DNA of 64,000 nucleotides, taken from assembly GCF_051401765.1 (NCBI RefSeq), contig NW_027480422.1:19610001-19674000 (forward strand), in the 5' to 3' direction. The notes beneath the pieces were generated by a model that was not told the DNA's origin, did no database searches, and saw nothing but the letters and a program-made list of their open reading frames with translations. Position 1 is the first letter of the stretch; each line of letters opens with the position of its first letter. The position numbers were made by a program, and so were the translations under genes. Source of the DNA: Calliopsis andreniformis. Its lineage: Eukaryota; Arthropoda; Insecta; Hymenoptera; Andrenidae. Below, in pieces: positions 37,463 through 50,437 of the stretch.

Positions 37463-38623
37463 ATTCGTTCTGGTGGAGCAACGCCCTTGGGTGAAGCCTA
37501 GGTTGCCCGGAACGTAGAAATGACCATTACCTTCACACTGGTTGCAATTATCCGTTTTATACGATGGAAAAACTGTTGTACATATATCGTATTTTATGCT
37601 TCTGGCGTTGACTTCTTAGGCCCTAACTATTCGACCTGGTGGAGCAATGCCCTAGGGTGAAGCCTAGGTTGCCGGAATAAAGAAATGACCAGTCCTTTCA
37701 CACTGGTTGCAGTTATCCGTTTTATACGGTGGAAAAACTGTTGTACATATATCGTATTTTATGCTTCTGCCGTAGACCTCCTAGACCCTAACTATTCGAC
37801 CTGGCGGAACAACGCCATAGAGTGAGGCCTAGGTCGCCCGGAACGTAGAAATGACCATCACTTCAACCTGGTTGCAATTATTCCTGTTATACGATGGAAA
37901 AACTGTTGTATTTTTATTGTATTTTCTGCTTCTGACTTTGATTTTTAAGGTCCTAGCCATTCGACCTGGAGGGTCAACGCCCAAGAGTGAAGCCTATGTT
38001 GGACGGAACGTAGAAATGACCATAACTTTCAGACTGGTTGCAATTACTCCCGTTACACGATGGAAAAACTGTTGTATTTTTATTGTTTTTTATGTTTCGG
38101 GCGTTGACTTCTAAGGCCCTAGCAATTCGATCTGGTGGAGCAACGCCCTAGAGTTAAGTCTAGGATGCCCGGAACGTAGAAATGGCCAGTACTTTCACAC
38201 TGGTTGCAATTATCCGTTTTATACGATGGAGAATCTGTAGTATTTATATTGTATTTCATGCTTCTGGCGCTGACTTCTTAGGCCCTAACTAGTCGATCTG
38301 GTGGAGAAATGCCCTAGAGTGAAGCCTAGGTAGCCCGGGACGTAAAAATGACCATAACTTTCACACTGGTTGCAATTATTCGTTTCATAAGATGGAAAAG
38401 CTGTAGTATTTATATTTTATTTTATGCTTCAGGCGTTGACTTCTAAGGCCGTAGCTATTCGACGTGGTGGAGCAACGCCCTACAGTGAAGCCTAGGTTGC
38501 CCGGAACGTAGAAATGACCATTACCTTTCATACTGGTTGCAATTATTCGTTTTATACGACGGGAAAACTGTTGTATTTATATTGTATTTTATGCTTCTGG
38601 CGTTGACTTCTTAGGACCTAACT
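37463..38623 (+). repeat. Seven-monomer HOR, 1,161 bp, copy 3 of 3
   Basis: This is the last tandem copy. It ends at TTAGGACCTAACT, after which ATTCGATCTGG with AGAGAGAAGCCTAGATTTCCC leads into unrelated monomers, giving a sharp HOR edge at 38624. Confidence 0.95.
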
Positions 38624-41600
38624 ATTCGATCTGGTGGAGCAACGCCCTAGAGAGAAGCCTAGATTTCCCGGAACGTAGAAATGACCATTACCTTCAGTCA
38701 CGTTGCAGTTACTCCTGTTATACGACGGAACAACTGTTGTATTTTCATATTAGTTTATGCTTCTGGCGTTAACTTATAAGGCCGTAGCTATTCGATGTGT
38801 TGGAAAAACGCCCTAGGGTGAAGCCTAGGTTGCCCGCAACGCAGAAATGACCATAACTTTCGCACTCGTTGCAATTACCCTTTTTATACGATGAAAAGAC
38901 TGTTCTATTTATTTTGTATTTTATGCTTCTGGCGTTGACTTCTTACGCCCTAACTATTCGATCTGGTTGACCAAAGCCCTAGGGTGAAGCCTAGGTTGCC
39001 AGGAACGTAGAAATGACGAATATTCACTCTGGTTACAATTATTCCTGTTATACGATGAAAAAACTGTTGTATTAATTTTGTGTTTTATGCTTCTGGCGTT
39101 GACTTCTATGGCCCTAACTATTCGATCTGGTGGAGCAACGCCCTAGAGTGAGGCCTAGGTTGCCCGGAACGTAGAAATGACCATCACTTTCACACTGGTT
39201 GCAATTATTCCTGTTATACGATGGAAGAACTGTTGTATTTATATTGTGTTTTATGCTTCTGCTGTAGGCTTCTTAGGCCCTAGCTATTCGATCTGGTGGA
39301 GCAACGCCCTAGGGTGAAGCCTAGGTTGTCCGGAACGTAGAAATGACCATCACCTTCACTCTGGTTGCAATTATTCCTGTTATACGATGGAAAAGCTGTT
39401 GTATCTTTGTTGTATTTTATGATTCTGTCGTTGACTTCTTAGGCCCTAACTATTGGATCTGGTGGACCAACGCCCTAGAGTGAAACCTAGGTTGCGCGGA
39501 ACGTGGAAGTGACCACCACGTTCACACTTGTTGCAATTATTCCCGTTATACGATGGATAAACTGTTGTATTTTTATTGTATTTTATGTTTCGGGCGTTGA
39601 CTTCTAAGGCCCTAGCTATTCGATCTGGTGGAGCAACGCCTTGGAGTGCATCCTAGGTTGCCCGGAACGTAGAAATGACCATTACCTTCACAATGTTTGC
39701 AAATATACATTATATACGATGGATAAGCTGTTGTATTTATATTGTATTTTATGCTTCTGGCATTGACATCTAAGGCCCTAACTATTCGATCTGGTGGATC
39801 AACGCCCTAGCGTGAAGCCTAGGTTGCCCGGAACGTAGAAATAACCATTACTTCCACACTGTTTGCAATTATTCACTTTATACAATGCAAAAACTGTTGG
39901 ATTTATAATGTATTTTATAGTTATGGCGTTGACTTCTAAGGCCGCAGCTATTCGACGGGGAGGAGCAATGCCCTAGAGTGAAGCCTAGGTTGCCCGGAAC
40001 GAAGAAATGACCATAACTTTCATACTGATTGCAATTATTCGTATTATACGATGGGAAAACTGTTGTATCTATTTTGTATTTTATGCTTCTGGCGTTGACT
40101 TCTTAGGCCCTAACTATTCGATCTGGTGGAGCAACGCCCTAGGGTGAAGCCTAGGTTGCCCGGAACGTAGAAATGACCATAACTATCAGTATGGTTGCAA
40201 TTATTCGTTTTATACCATGGAAAGACTGTTGTATTTATATTGTATTTTATAGTTATGGCGTTGTCTTCTAGGGCCGTAGGTATTCGATGTGGTTGAGCAA
40301 CGCCCTAGAGTGAAGCCTAGGTTGCCCGGAACGTAGAAATGACCACAGCTATCACACTGGTTGCAATCATTCCTGTTATGCGATGGAAAAACTGTTGTAT
40401 TTATATTATATTTTATGCTTCAGACGTTGACTTCTAAGGCCGTAGCTATTCGATGTGGTGGAGAAACGCCCTAGAGTGAAGCCTAGATTGCCCGGAAAGT
40501 AGAAATGACCATTACCTCCACACTGTTTGCAGTTATTCATTTTATACAATGGAAAAAGTGTTGTATTTATATTGCATTTTATGATTCTGGCATTGGCTTC
40601 TATGGCCGTAACTATTCGAGGTGGTGGAGCAATGCCCTAGAGTGAAGCCTAGGATGCCCGCAACGTAGAAATGACCATATCTTTCACACTGTTTGCAATT
40701 ATTCCTGTTATACGATTGAAAAACTGTTGTAATTATATTGTATTTTATGCTTCTGGCGTTGACTTCTAATGCCGTAACTATTCGATCTGGTGGAGCAACA
40801 CCCTAGCGTGAAGCGTCGGTTGCCCGGAACGTAGAAATAACCATTACTTCCACACTGTTTGCAATTATTCATTTTATACAATGGAAAAACTGTTGTATTT
40901 ATAATGTATTTTATATTTATGGCGTTGACTTCTATGGCCGTAGCTATTCGATGGGGTGGAGCAATGCCCTAGAGTGAAGCCTAGGTTGCCCGGAACGTAG
41001 AAATGACCATACCTTTCACACTGGTTGCAATTACTCCTGTTATACAAGGGAATAACTGTTGTATTTATATTGCAGTTTATGCTTCTGGCGTTGACTTCTT
41101 AGGCCCTAACTATTCGATCTGGGGGAACCACGCCCTAGACTGAAGCCTAGGTTGCCCGGAAAGTAGAAATGACCATTACCTCCACACTGTTCGCAATTAT
41201 TCATTTTATACAATGGAAAAACTGTTGTATTTATAATGTATTTTATAGTTATGGCGTTGACTTCTAAGGCCGTAGCTATTCAATGGGGTGGAGCAACGCC
41301 CTAGAGTGAAGCCTAGGTTGCCCGGAACGTAGAAATGACCATGTCTTTCACACTGGTTGCAATTATTCCTGTTATACGATGGAAAAACTGTTGTATTTAT
41401 ATTATATTTTATGCTTCAGGCGTTGACTTCTAGGGCCGTAGCTATTCGATGTGGTGGAGAAACGCCCTAGAGTGAAGCCTAGGTTGCCCGGAAAGTAGAA
41501 ATGACCATTACCTCCACACTGTTTGCAATTATTCATTTTATACAATGGAAAAACTGTTGTATGTATATTGTTTTTTATAGTTATGGCGTTGACTTCTAAG

Positions 41601-44600
41601 GCCGTAACTAGTCGATGTGGTGGAGCAATGCCCTAGAGTGAAGCCTAGGATGCCCGCAACGTAGAAATGACCATATCTTTTACACTGTTTGCAATTATTC
41701 CTGTTATACGATTGAAAAACTGTTGCATTTATATTGTATTTTATGCTTCTGGCGTTGACTTCTAAGGCCCTAACTATTCGATCTGGTGGAGCAACGCACT
41801 AGAGTGATGCCTAGGTTGTCCGGAACGTAGAAATGACCTTTACTTTCACACTGTTTCCAAATATACATCATATACGATGGAAAAGCTGTTGTATTTAGAT
41901 TGTATTTTATAGTTATGGCGTTGTCTTCTAGGGCCGTAGCTATTCGATGTGGTTGAGCAATGCCCTAGAGTGAAGCCTAGGATGCCCGCAACGTAGAAAT
42001 GACCATATCTTTCACACTGTTTGCAATTATTCCTGTTATACGATTGAAAAACTGTTGTATTTATATTGTATTTTATGCTTCTGGCGTTGACTTCTAAGGC
42101 CCTATCTATTCGATCTGGTGGAGCAACGAACTAGAGTGAAGCCTAGGTTGCCCGTAACGTAGAAATGACCTTTATTTTCACACTGTTTCCAAATATACAT
42201 CATATACGATGGAAAAGCTGTTGTATTTATATTGTATTTTATAGTTATGGCGTTGTCTTCTAGGGCCGTAGCTATTCGATGCGGTTGAGCAACGCCCTAG
42301 AGAGAAGCCTAGGTTGCCCGGAACGTTGAAATGACCATTACTTCCACACTGTTTGCAATTATTCATATTATACAGTGGAAAAACTGTTGTATTTATATTG
42401 CATTTTATGCTTCTGGCATTGACTTCTAAGGACCTAACTATTCGATGTGGTGGAGCAACCCCTTAGAGTGAAGCCTAGGTTGCCCGGAACGTAGAAATCA
42501 CCATAGCTATCACAGTGGTTGCAATTATTCCTGTTATACAAGGGAAAAACTGTTGTATTTATATTGTATTTTATGCTTCTGGCGTTGACTTCTTAGGCCC
42601 TAACTACTCGATCTGGTGGAGCAACGCCCTAGAGTGAAGCCTAGGTTGCCCGGAATGTAGAAATGACCATCACTTTCACACTGATTGCAATTATTCTTGT
42701 TATACGATGGAAAAACTGTTGTATTTATATTATATTTTATGCTTCAGGCGTTGACTTCTAGGGCCGTAGCTATTCGATGTGGTGGAGAATCGCCCTAGAG
42801 TGAAGCCTAGGTTGCCCGGAAAGTAGAAATGACCATTACCTCCACACTGTTTGCAGTTATTCATTTTATACAATGGAAAAACTGTTGTATTTATATTGTT
42901 TTTTATAGTTATGGCGTTGACTTCTATGGCCGTAGCTATTCGATGGGGTGGAGCAATGCCCTTGAGTGAAGCCTAGGTTGCCCGGAACGTAGAAATGACC
43001 ATACCTTTCACACTGGTTGCAATTATTCCTGTTATACAAGGGAATAACTGTTGTACTTATATTGCAGTTTATGCTTCTGGCGTTGACTTCTTAGGCCCTA
43101 ACTATTCGACCTGGGGGCACCACGCCCTAGACTGAACCCTAGGTTGCCCGGAACGTAGAAATGACCATCACTTTCACACTGGTTGCAATTATTCCTGTTA
43201 TGCGATGGAAAAACTGTTGTATCTATTTTGTATTTTATGCTTCTGGCGTTGACTTCTTAGGTCCTAACTATTGGATCTGGTGGCGCAACGCCCTCTGGTG
43301 TCGCCCAGGTTGCCCGGAACGTAGAAATGACCTTAACCTTCATACTGATTGCAATTATTCATTTTATACGATGGAAAAACTGTTGTACTTATAATGTATG
43401 TTATGCCTCTGGCGTTGGCTCCTAAGGCCGTAGCTATTCGATGTGGTGGAGCAACGCCCTAGCGTGAAGCCTAGGTTGCCCGGAACGTAGAAATAACCAT
43501 TACTTCCACACTGTTTGCAATTATTCATTTTATACAATGGAAAAACTGTTGTATTTATAATGTATTTTATAGTTATGGCGTTGACTTCTAAGGCCGTAGC
43601 TATTCAATGGGGTGGAGCAACGCCCTAGAGTGAAGCCTAGGTTGCCCGGAACGTAGAAATGACCATGTCTTTCACACTGGTTGCAATTATTCCTGTTATA
43701 CGATGTAAAAACTGTTGTATTGATATCATATTTTATGCTTCAGGCGATGACTTCTAGGGCCGTAGCTATTCGATGTGGTGGAGAAACGCCCTAGAGTGAA
43801 GCCTAGGTTGCCCTGAAAGTAGAAATGACCATTACCTCCACACTGTTTGCAATTATTCATTTTATACAATGGAAAGCTGTTGTATTTAAATTGTTTTTTA
43901 TAGTTATGGCGTTGTCTTCTAGGGCCGTAGCTATTCGATGTGGTTGAGCAACGCCCTAGAGTGAAGCCTAGGTTGCCCGGAACGTAGAAATGACCATAAC
44001 TTTCATACTGATTGCAATTATTCGTATTATACGATGGAAGAACTGTTGTATTTATATTGTATTTTATGCTTCAGGCGTTGACTTCTTAGGCCCTAACTAT
44101 TCGATGTGGTTGAGCAACGCCCTCTGGTGTCGCCCAGGTTGCCCGGAACGTAGAAATGACCATAACTTTCATACTGGTTGCAATTATTCGTTTTATACGA
44201 TGGAAAAACTGTTGTATTTATATTGTATTTTTTGCTTCAGGCGTTGACTTCTTAGGCCCTAACTATTCGCTCTGGTGGAACAACGCCCTAGGGTGAAGCC
44301 TAGGTTGCCCGGAACGTAGAAATGACCATTACCTTCACACTGCTTGCGATTATTCATTTTATACGATAGTAAAACTGTTGTACATATATCGTATTTTATG
44401 TTTCTGGCGTTGACTTCTTAGGCCCTAACTATTCGATCAGGTGGAATAACGCCATAGGGTGAAGCCTAAGTTGCGCGGAACGTAGAAATGAACATAACTT
44501 TCACACTGGTTTCAATTATTCGTTTTATACAATGGAAAAACTGTTCTACTTATTTTGTATTTTATGCTTCGACCGTTGACTCCTAAGGCCCCAACTATTA

Positions 44601-45280
44601 AATCTGGTGGAGCAACGCCCTAGAGTGAAGCCTAGATTGCCCGGAACGTAAAAATGACCTGTACTTTCACACTGGTTGCTATTATTCCTGTTATACGATG
44701 GAAAAACTGTTGTACTTATGTTGTATTTTATGCTTCTGGCGCCGAATTCTAAGTCCCTAACTATTGGATCTGGTGGAGCAACGCCCTAGAGTGAAGCCTG
44801 GGTTGCCCGGAACGTAGAAATGACCGTTACTTTCACACTGTTTGCAAATGTACATGATATACGATGGAAAAGCTGTTGTATCTATATTGTATTTTATACT
44901 TCTGGCGCTGACATCCTAGGCCCTAACTAATTGATCTGGTGGAGCACCGCCCTGTAGTGAAGCGTAGGTTGCCCGGAACGTAGAAATGACCATAACTTTC
45001 ACACTGGTTTCAATTATTGGTTTTATACAATGGAAAAACTGTTCTATTCATTTTGTATTTTATGCTTCGGGCGTTGACTTCTATGGCCCTAACTATTCGA
45101 TGTGGTGGAGCAACGCCCTAGAGTGGAGCCTAGGTCGCCCGAAACGTGGAAATGACCATTACTTTCATTCTGGTTGCAATTATTCCAGCTATACGATGGA
45201 CAAACTGTTGGATTTTGATTGCACTTTATACTTCTGGCGTTGACTTCTAAGGCCCTATGTATTCGATCTGGTGTAGCAAT
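38624..45280 (+). repeat. Array zone 5: TATAGTTATGG variant class, 6-, 8- and 12-monomer offsets
   Basis: This zone is satellite only. The variant TATAGTTATGGCG replaces TATGCTTCTGGCG in many monomers from about 39.9 kb on and I did not see it upstream of 38.6 kb. It is often coupled with CCTCCACACTG, TACAATGG and GGAAAGTAG. The marker TTGACTTCTA-GGCCGTAGC with GGAGAAACGCC lies at 40435, 41431, 42759 and 43755, spaced 996, 1,328 and 996 bp (6, 8 and 6 monomers exactly). CGCCCTAGAC at 41131 and 43123 is spaced 1,992 bp (12 monomers), and the monomers before it at 40.94-41.14 and 42.93-43.13 kb match too. Confidence 0.85.
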
Positions 45281-45970
45281 GCCTCAGAGTTAAGACCAGG
45301 ATGCCCGCAACGTAGAAATGTCTATTACTTTCACACTGGTTGCAATTATTCGTTTTATACGATGGAAAAACTGTTGTACATATATCGTATTTTATGCTTC
45401 TGGTGTTGACTTCTTAGGCCCTAACTATTCGATCAGGTGGAGCAACGCCCTAGGGTGAAGCCTATGTTGCCCGGAACGTAGAAATGACCATAACTTTCAT
45501 ACTGGTTGCAATTATTCCAGCTGTACGATGGACAAACTGTTGGATTTTGATTGTACTTTATGCTTCAGGCGTTGACTTCTTAGGCCCTAACTATTCGCTC
45601 TGGTGGAACAACGCACTAGGGTGAAGCCTAGGTTGCCCGGAACGTAGAAATGACCATTACCTTCACACTGTTTGCGATTATTCATTTTATACGATGGTAA
45701 AACTGTTGTATTTATTTTGTATTTTATGCTTCTAGCATTGACTTCTAAGGCCCTAGCTATTCCATCTGGTGGAGCAACGCCCTAGAGTGGAGCCTAGGTC
45801 GCGCGAAACGTGGAAATGACCATTACTTTCACTCTAGATGCAATTATTCCAGCTGTACGATGGACAAACTGTTGGATTTTGATTGTACTTTATGCTTCAG
45901 GCGTTGACTTCTTAGGCCCTAACTATTCGCTCTGGTGGAACAACGCACTAGGGTGAAGCCTAGGTTGCCC
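45281..45970 (+). repeat. Four-monomer segment of a 14-monomer offset pair, copy 1
   Basis: This segment matches 47605-48294 at exactly 2,324 bp (14 monomers): TCTATTACTT at 45321 and 47645, GCGCGAAACG at 45801 and 48125. It contains CCAGCTGTACGATGG at 45517 and again 332 bp later (two monomers), so there is a smaller two-monomer repeat inside it. Similarity breaks near 45973, where GGAAAGTAG replaces GGAACGTAG. Confidence 0.88.
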
Positions 45971-47117
45971 GGAAAGTAGAAATGACCATTACCTCCACAC
46001 TGTTTGCAATTATTCATTATATACCATGGAAAAACTGTTGTATTTATATTGTTTTTTATAGTTATGGCGTTGACTTCTAAGGCCGTAGCTATTCGATGTG
46101 GTGGAGCAAAGCCCTAGAGTGATGCCTAGGATGCCCGCAACGTAGAGATGACCATATTTTTCACACTGTTTGCAATTATTCCTGTTATACGATTGAAAAA
46201 CTGTTGTATTTAAATTGTATTTTATGCTTCTGGCGTTGACTTCTAAGGCCGCAGCTATTCGATGTGGTGGAGCAACGCCCTAGAGTGAAGCCTAGGTTGC
46301 CCGGAACGTAGAAATGACCATACCTTTCACATTGGTTGCAATTATTCCTGTTATACAATGGAAAAACTGATGTATTTATATTGTATTTTATGCTTCTGGC
46401 GTTGACTGCCTGGGCCCTAGCTATTCTACCTGGAGGAGCGACGCCCTAGAGTGAAGCCTAGGTTGACCGGAATGCAGAAATGACCATCACTTTCACACTG
46501 GTGGCAATTATTCCTGTTATACGATGGAAAAACTGTTGGATTTTTAATGTACTTTATGCTTCTGGCGTTGACTTCTAAGGCCCTATGTATTCGATCTGGT
46601 GGCGCAATGCCTCAGTGTTAAGTCTAGGATGCCCGGAACGTAGAAATGTCCGTTACTTTCACACTGGTTGCAATTACTCATTTTATGCGATGGAAAAACT
46701 GTTGTACATATATCGTATTTTATGCTTCTGGCATTGACTTCTTAGGCCCTAACTATTCGATCTGGTGGATCAACGCCCAGGGGTGAAGCCTAGGTTGCGC
46801 GAAATGTAGAAATGACCATAACTTTCACACTGGTTTCAATTGTTCGTTTTATACAATGGAAAAACTGTTCTATTTATTTTGTACTTTATGCTTCGGGCGT
46901 TGACTTCTAAGGCCCCAACTATTCGATCTGGTGCAGCAACGCCCTAGAGTTAAGCCTAGGTTCCCCGGAATGTAGAAATGACCATTACCTTCACACTGTT
47001 TGCGATTATTCATTTTATACGACGGAAAAGCTGTTGTATCTATTTTGTATTTTATGCTTCTGGCGCTGATTTCTTAGGTCCTAACTATTGGATCTGGTGG
47101 ACCAACGCCCAGGGGTG
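45971..47117 (+). repeat. 20-monomer offset HOR segment, copy 1
   Basis: This segment matches 49291-50437 at exactly 3,320 bp (20 monomers): TGGCGCTGATTTC at 47061 and 50381, ATAC-ATGGAAAAACTG at 46021 and 49341. Shared variants include GAGCAAAGCCC, TAGAGATGACCATATTTTTC, GACTGCCTGGGCCC, GGCGCAATGCCTCAGTG, GCGCGAAATG and GCAGCAACGCC. Differences are few, for example GACTTC against GACTCC near 46570/49890. Confidence 0.9.
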
Positions 47118-47604
47118 AAGCCTAGGTTGCGCGGAACGTAGAAATGACCATAACTTTCACACTGGTTTCAATTATTCGATTTATACAATGGAAAAACTGT
47201 TCTATTTACTTTGTATTTTATGCTTCAGGCGTTGACTTCTTAGGCCCCCACTATTCGCTCTGGTGGAACAACGCCCTAGAGTGATGCCTAGGTCGCCCGG
47301 ACCGTAGAAATGACCATTACTTTCACACTGGTTTCAATTATTCGTTTTATACAATGGAAAAACTGTTCTATTTATTTTGTATTTTATGCTTCGGGCTTTG
47401 ACTTCTAAGGCCCTAACTATTCGATCTGGTGGTGCAACGCCCTAGAGTGAAGCCTAGGATGCCCGCAACGTAGAAATGACCATATTTTTCACACTGGTTG
47501 CAATTATTCTTGTTATACGATGGAAAAACTGTTGTATTTATTTTGTATTTTATGCTTCAGGCGTTGACTTCTTAGGCCCTAACTATTCGCTCTGGTGGAA
47601 CAAC

Positions 47605-48294
47605 GCCCTAGTGTGAAGACCAGGATGCCCGCAAGGTAGAAATGTCTATTACTTTCACACTGGTTGCAATTATTCGTTTTATACGATGGGAAAACTGTTG
47701 TACATATATCGTATTTTATGCTTCTGGTGTTGACTTCTTAGGCCCTAACTATTCGATCAGGTGGAGCAACGCCCTAGGGTGAAGCCTATGTTGCCCGGAA
47801 CGTAGAAATGACCATAACTTTCATACTGGTTTCAATTATTCCAGCTGTACGATGGACAAACTGTTGGATTTTGATTGTACTTTATGCTTCAGGCGTTGAC
47901 TTCTTAGGCCCTAACTATTCGCTCTGGTGGAACAACGCACTAGGGTGAAGCCTAGGTTGCCCGGAACGTAGAAATGACCATTACCTTCACACTGTTTGCG
48001 ATTATTCATTTTATACGATGGTAAAGCTGTTGTATTTATTTTGTATTTTATGCTTCTGGCATTGACTTCTAAGGCCCTAGCTATTCCATCTGGTGGAGCA
48101 ACGCCCTAGAGTGGAGCCTAGGTCGCGCGAAACGTGGAAATGACCATTACTTTCACTCTAGATGCAATTATTCCAGCTGTACGATGGACAAACTGTTGGA
48201 TTTTGATTGTACTTTATGCTTCAGGCGTTGACTTCTTAGGCCCTAACTATTCGCTCTGGTGGAACAACGCACTAGGGTGAAGCCTAGGTTGCCC
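47605..48294 (+). repeat. Four-monomer segment of a 14-monomer offset pair, copy 2
   Basis: This is the second copy of 45281-45970, with a few substitutions (CAAGGTAG for CAACGTAG, GGTTTCAATT for GGTTGCAATT). It lies inside the interval spanned by the 20-monomer duplication and interrupts it. Confidence 0.88.
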
Positions 48295-49290
48295 GGAACG
48301 TAGAAATGACCATTACCTTCACACTGTTTGCAATTATTCATTTTATACGATGGTAAAACTGTTGTACATATATCGTATTTTATGCTTCTGGCGTTAACAT
48401 CTTACGCCCTAACTATTCGATCAGGTGGAGCAACGCCCTAGGGTGAAGCCTAGGTTGCCCGGTACGTAGAAATGACCGTAACTTTCATACTGGTTGCAAT
48501 TATTCGTTTTATACGACGGAAAAACTGTTGTATTTATATTGTATTTTATGCTTCTGGCGTTGACTTCTTAGGCCCTAACTATTTGATCAGGTGGAGCACC
48601 GCCCTGTAGTGAAGCCTAGGTTGCCCGGAACGTAGAATTGACCATCACTTTCACACTGGTTGCAATTATTCTTGTTATACAATGGAAAAACTGTTGTATT
48701 TATTTTGTATTTTATGCTTCTGGCATTGACTTCTAAGGCCCTAGCTATTCCATCTGATGGAGCAACGCCCTAGAGTGGATCCTAGGTCGCCCGAAACGTA
48801 GAAATGACCATTACTTTCACTCTGTTTGCAAATGTACATTATATACGATGGAAAAGCTGTTGTATTTATATTGTATTTTATGCTTCTGGCGTTGACTTCT
48901 TAGGCCCTAACTATTTGATCTGGTGGAGCAACGCCCTAGAGTGTAGCCTAGGTTGCCCGGAACGTAGAAATGACCATAGCTTTCACACTGGTTGCAATTA
49001 TTCCTGTTATACAAGGGAAAAACTGTTGTATTTATATTGTATTTTATGCATCTGGCGTTGAATTCTTAGGCCCTAACAATTCGATCTGGTGGAGCACCGC
49101 CCTGTAGTGAAGCCTAGGTTGCCCGGAACGTAGAAATGACCATGTCTTTCACACTGGTTGCAATTATTCCTGTTATACGATGGAAAAACTGTTGTACTTA
49201 TATTATATTTTATGCTTCAGGCGTTGACTTCTAAGGGCGTAGCTATTCGATGTGGTGGAGAAACGCCCTAGAGTGAAGCCCAGGTTGCCC
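48295..49290 (+). repeat. Array stretch between the two 20-monomer segments
   Basis: This stretch holds satellite monomers only, of mixed type, including GGAGCACCGCCCTGTAG twice (48.59 and 49.09 kb), AAATGTACATTATATACG and a CATGTCTTTC monomer at 49141 that recurs at 52625 (offset 3,484 bp, 21 monomers minus 2) and 53455 (830 bp further, five monomers). Confidence 0.8.
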
Positions 49291-50437
49291 GGAAAGTAGA
49301 AATGACCATTACCTCCACACTGTTTGCAATTATTCATTATATACAATGGAAAAACTGTTGTATTTATATTGTTTTTTATAGTTATGGCGTTGACTTCTAA
49401 GGCCGTAGCTATTCGATGTGGTGGAGCAAAGCCCTAGAGTGATGCCTAGGATGCCCGCAACGTAGAGATGACCATATTTTTCACACTGTTTGCAATTATT
49501 CCTGTTATACGATTGAAAAACTGTTGTATTTAAATTGTATTTTATGCTTCTGGCGTTGACTTCTAAGGCCGCAGCTATTCGATGTGGTGGAGCAACGCCC
49601 TAGAGTGAAGCCTAGGTTGCCCGGAACGTAGAAATGACCATACCTTTCACACTGGTTGCAATTATTCCTGTTATACAATGGAAAAAATGTTGTATTTATA
49701 TTGTATTTTATGCTTCTGGCGTTGACTGCCTGGGCCCTAGCTATTCTACCTGGAGGAGCAACGCCCTAGAGTGAAGCCTAGGTTGCCCGGAATGCAGAAA
49801 TGACCATCACTTTCACACTGGTGGCAATTATTCCTGTTATACGATGGAAAAACAGTTGGATTTTTAATGTACTTTATGCTTCTGGCGTTGACTCCTAAGG
49901 CCCTATGTATTCGATCTGGTGGCGCAATGCCTCAGTGTTAAGTCTAGGATGCCCGGAACGTAGAAATGTCCGTTACTTTCACACTGGTTGCAATTACTCA
50001 TTTTATGCGATGGAAAAACTGTTGTACATATATCGTATTTTATGCTTCTGGCATTGACTTCTTAGGCCCTAACTATTCGATCTGGTGGATCAACGCCCAG
50101 GGGTGAAGCCTAGGTTGCGCGAAATGTAGAAATGACCATAACTTTCACACTGGTTTCAATTGTTCGTTTTATACAATGGAAAAACTGTTCTATTTATTTT
50201 GTACTTTATGCTTCGGGCGTTGACTTCTAAGGCCCCAACTATTCGATCTGGTGCAGCAACGCCCTAGAGTTAAGCCTAGGTTCCCCGGAATGTAGAAATG
50301 ACCATTACCTTCACACTGTTTGCGATTATTCATTTTATACGACGGAAAAGCTGTTGTATCTATTTTGTATTTTATGCTTCTGGCGCTGATTTCTTAGGTC
50401 CTAACTATTGGATCTGGTGGACCAACGCCCAGGGGTG
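49291..50437 (+). repeat. 20-monomer offset HOR segment, copy 2
   Basis: This is the second copy of 45971-47117. At ACCAACGCCCAGGGGTG it switches: copy 1 runs on to GAAGCCTAGGTTGCGCGG, while copy 2 runs to GGAGCCTAGGTCGCCCGG. From there it matches 47.28-47.62 kb at 3,154 bp (19 monomers; TCGGGCTTTG at 47391 and 50545), so exactly one monomer is missing from copy 2 at this junction. Confidence 0.9.
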
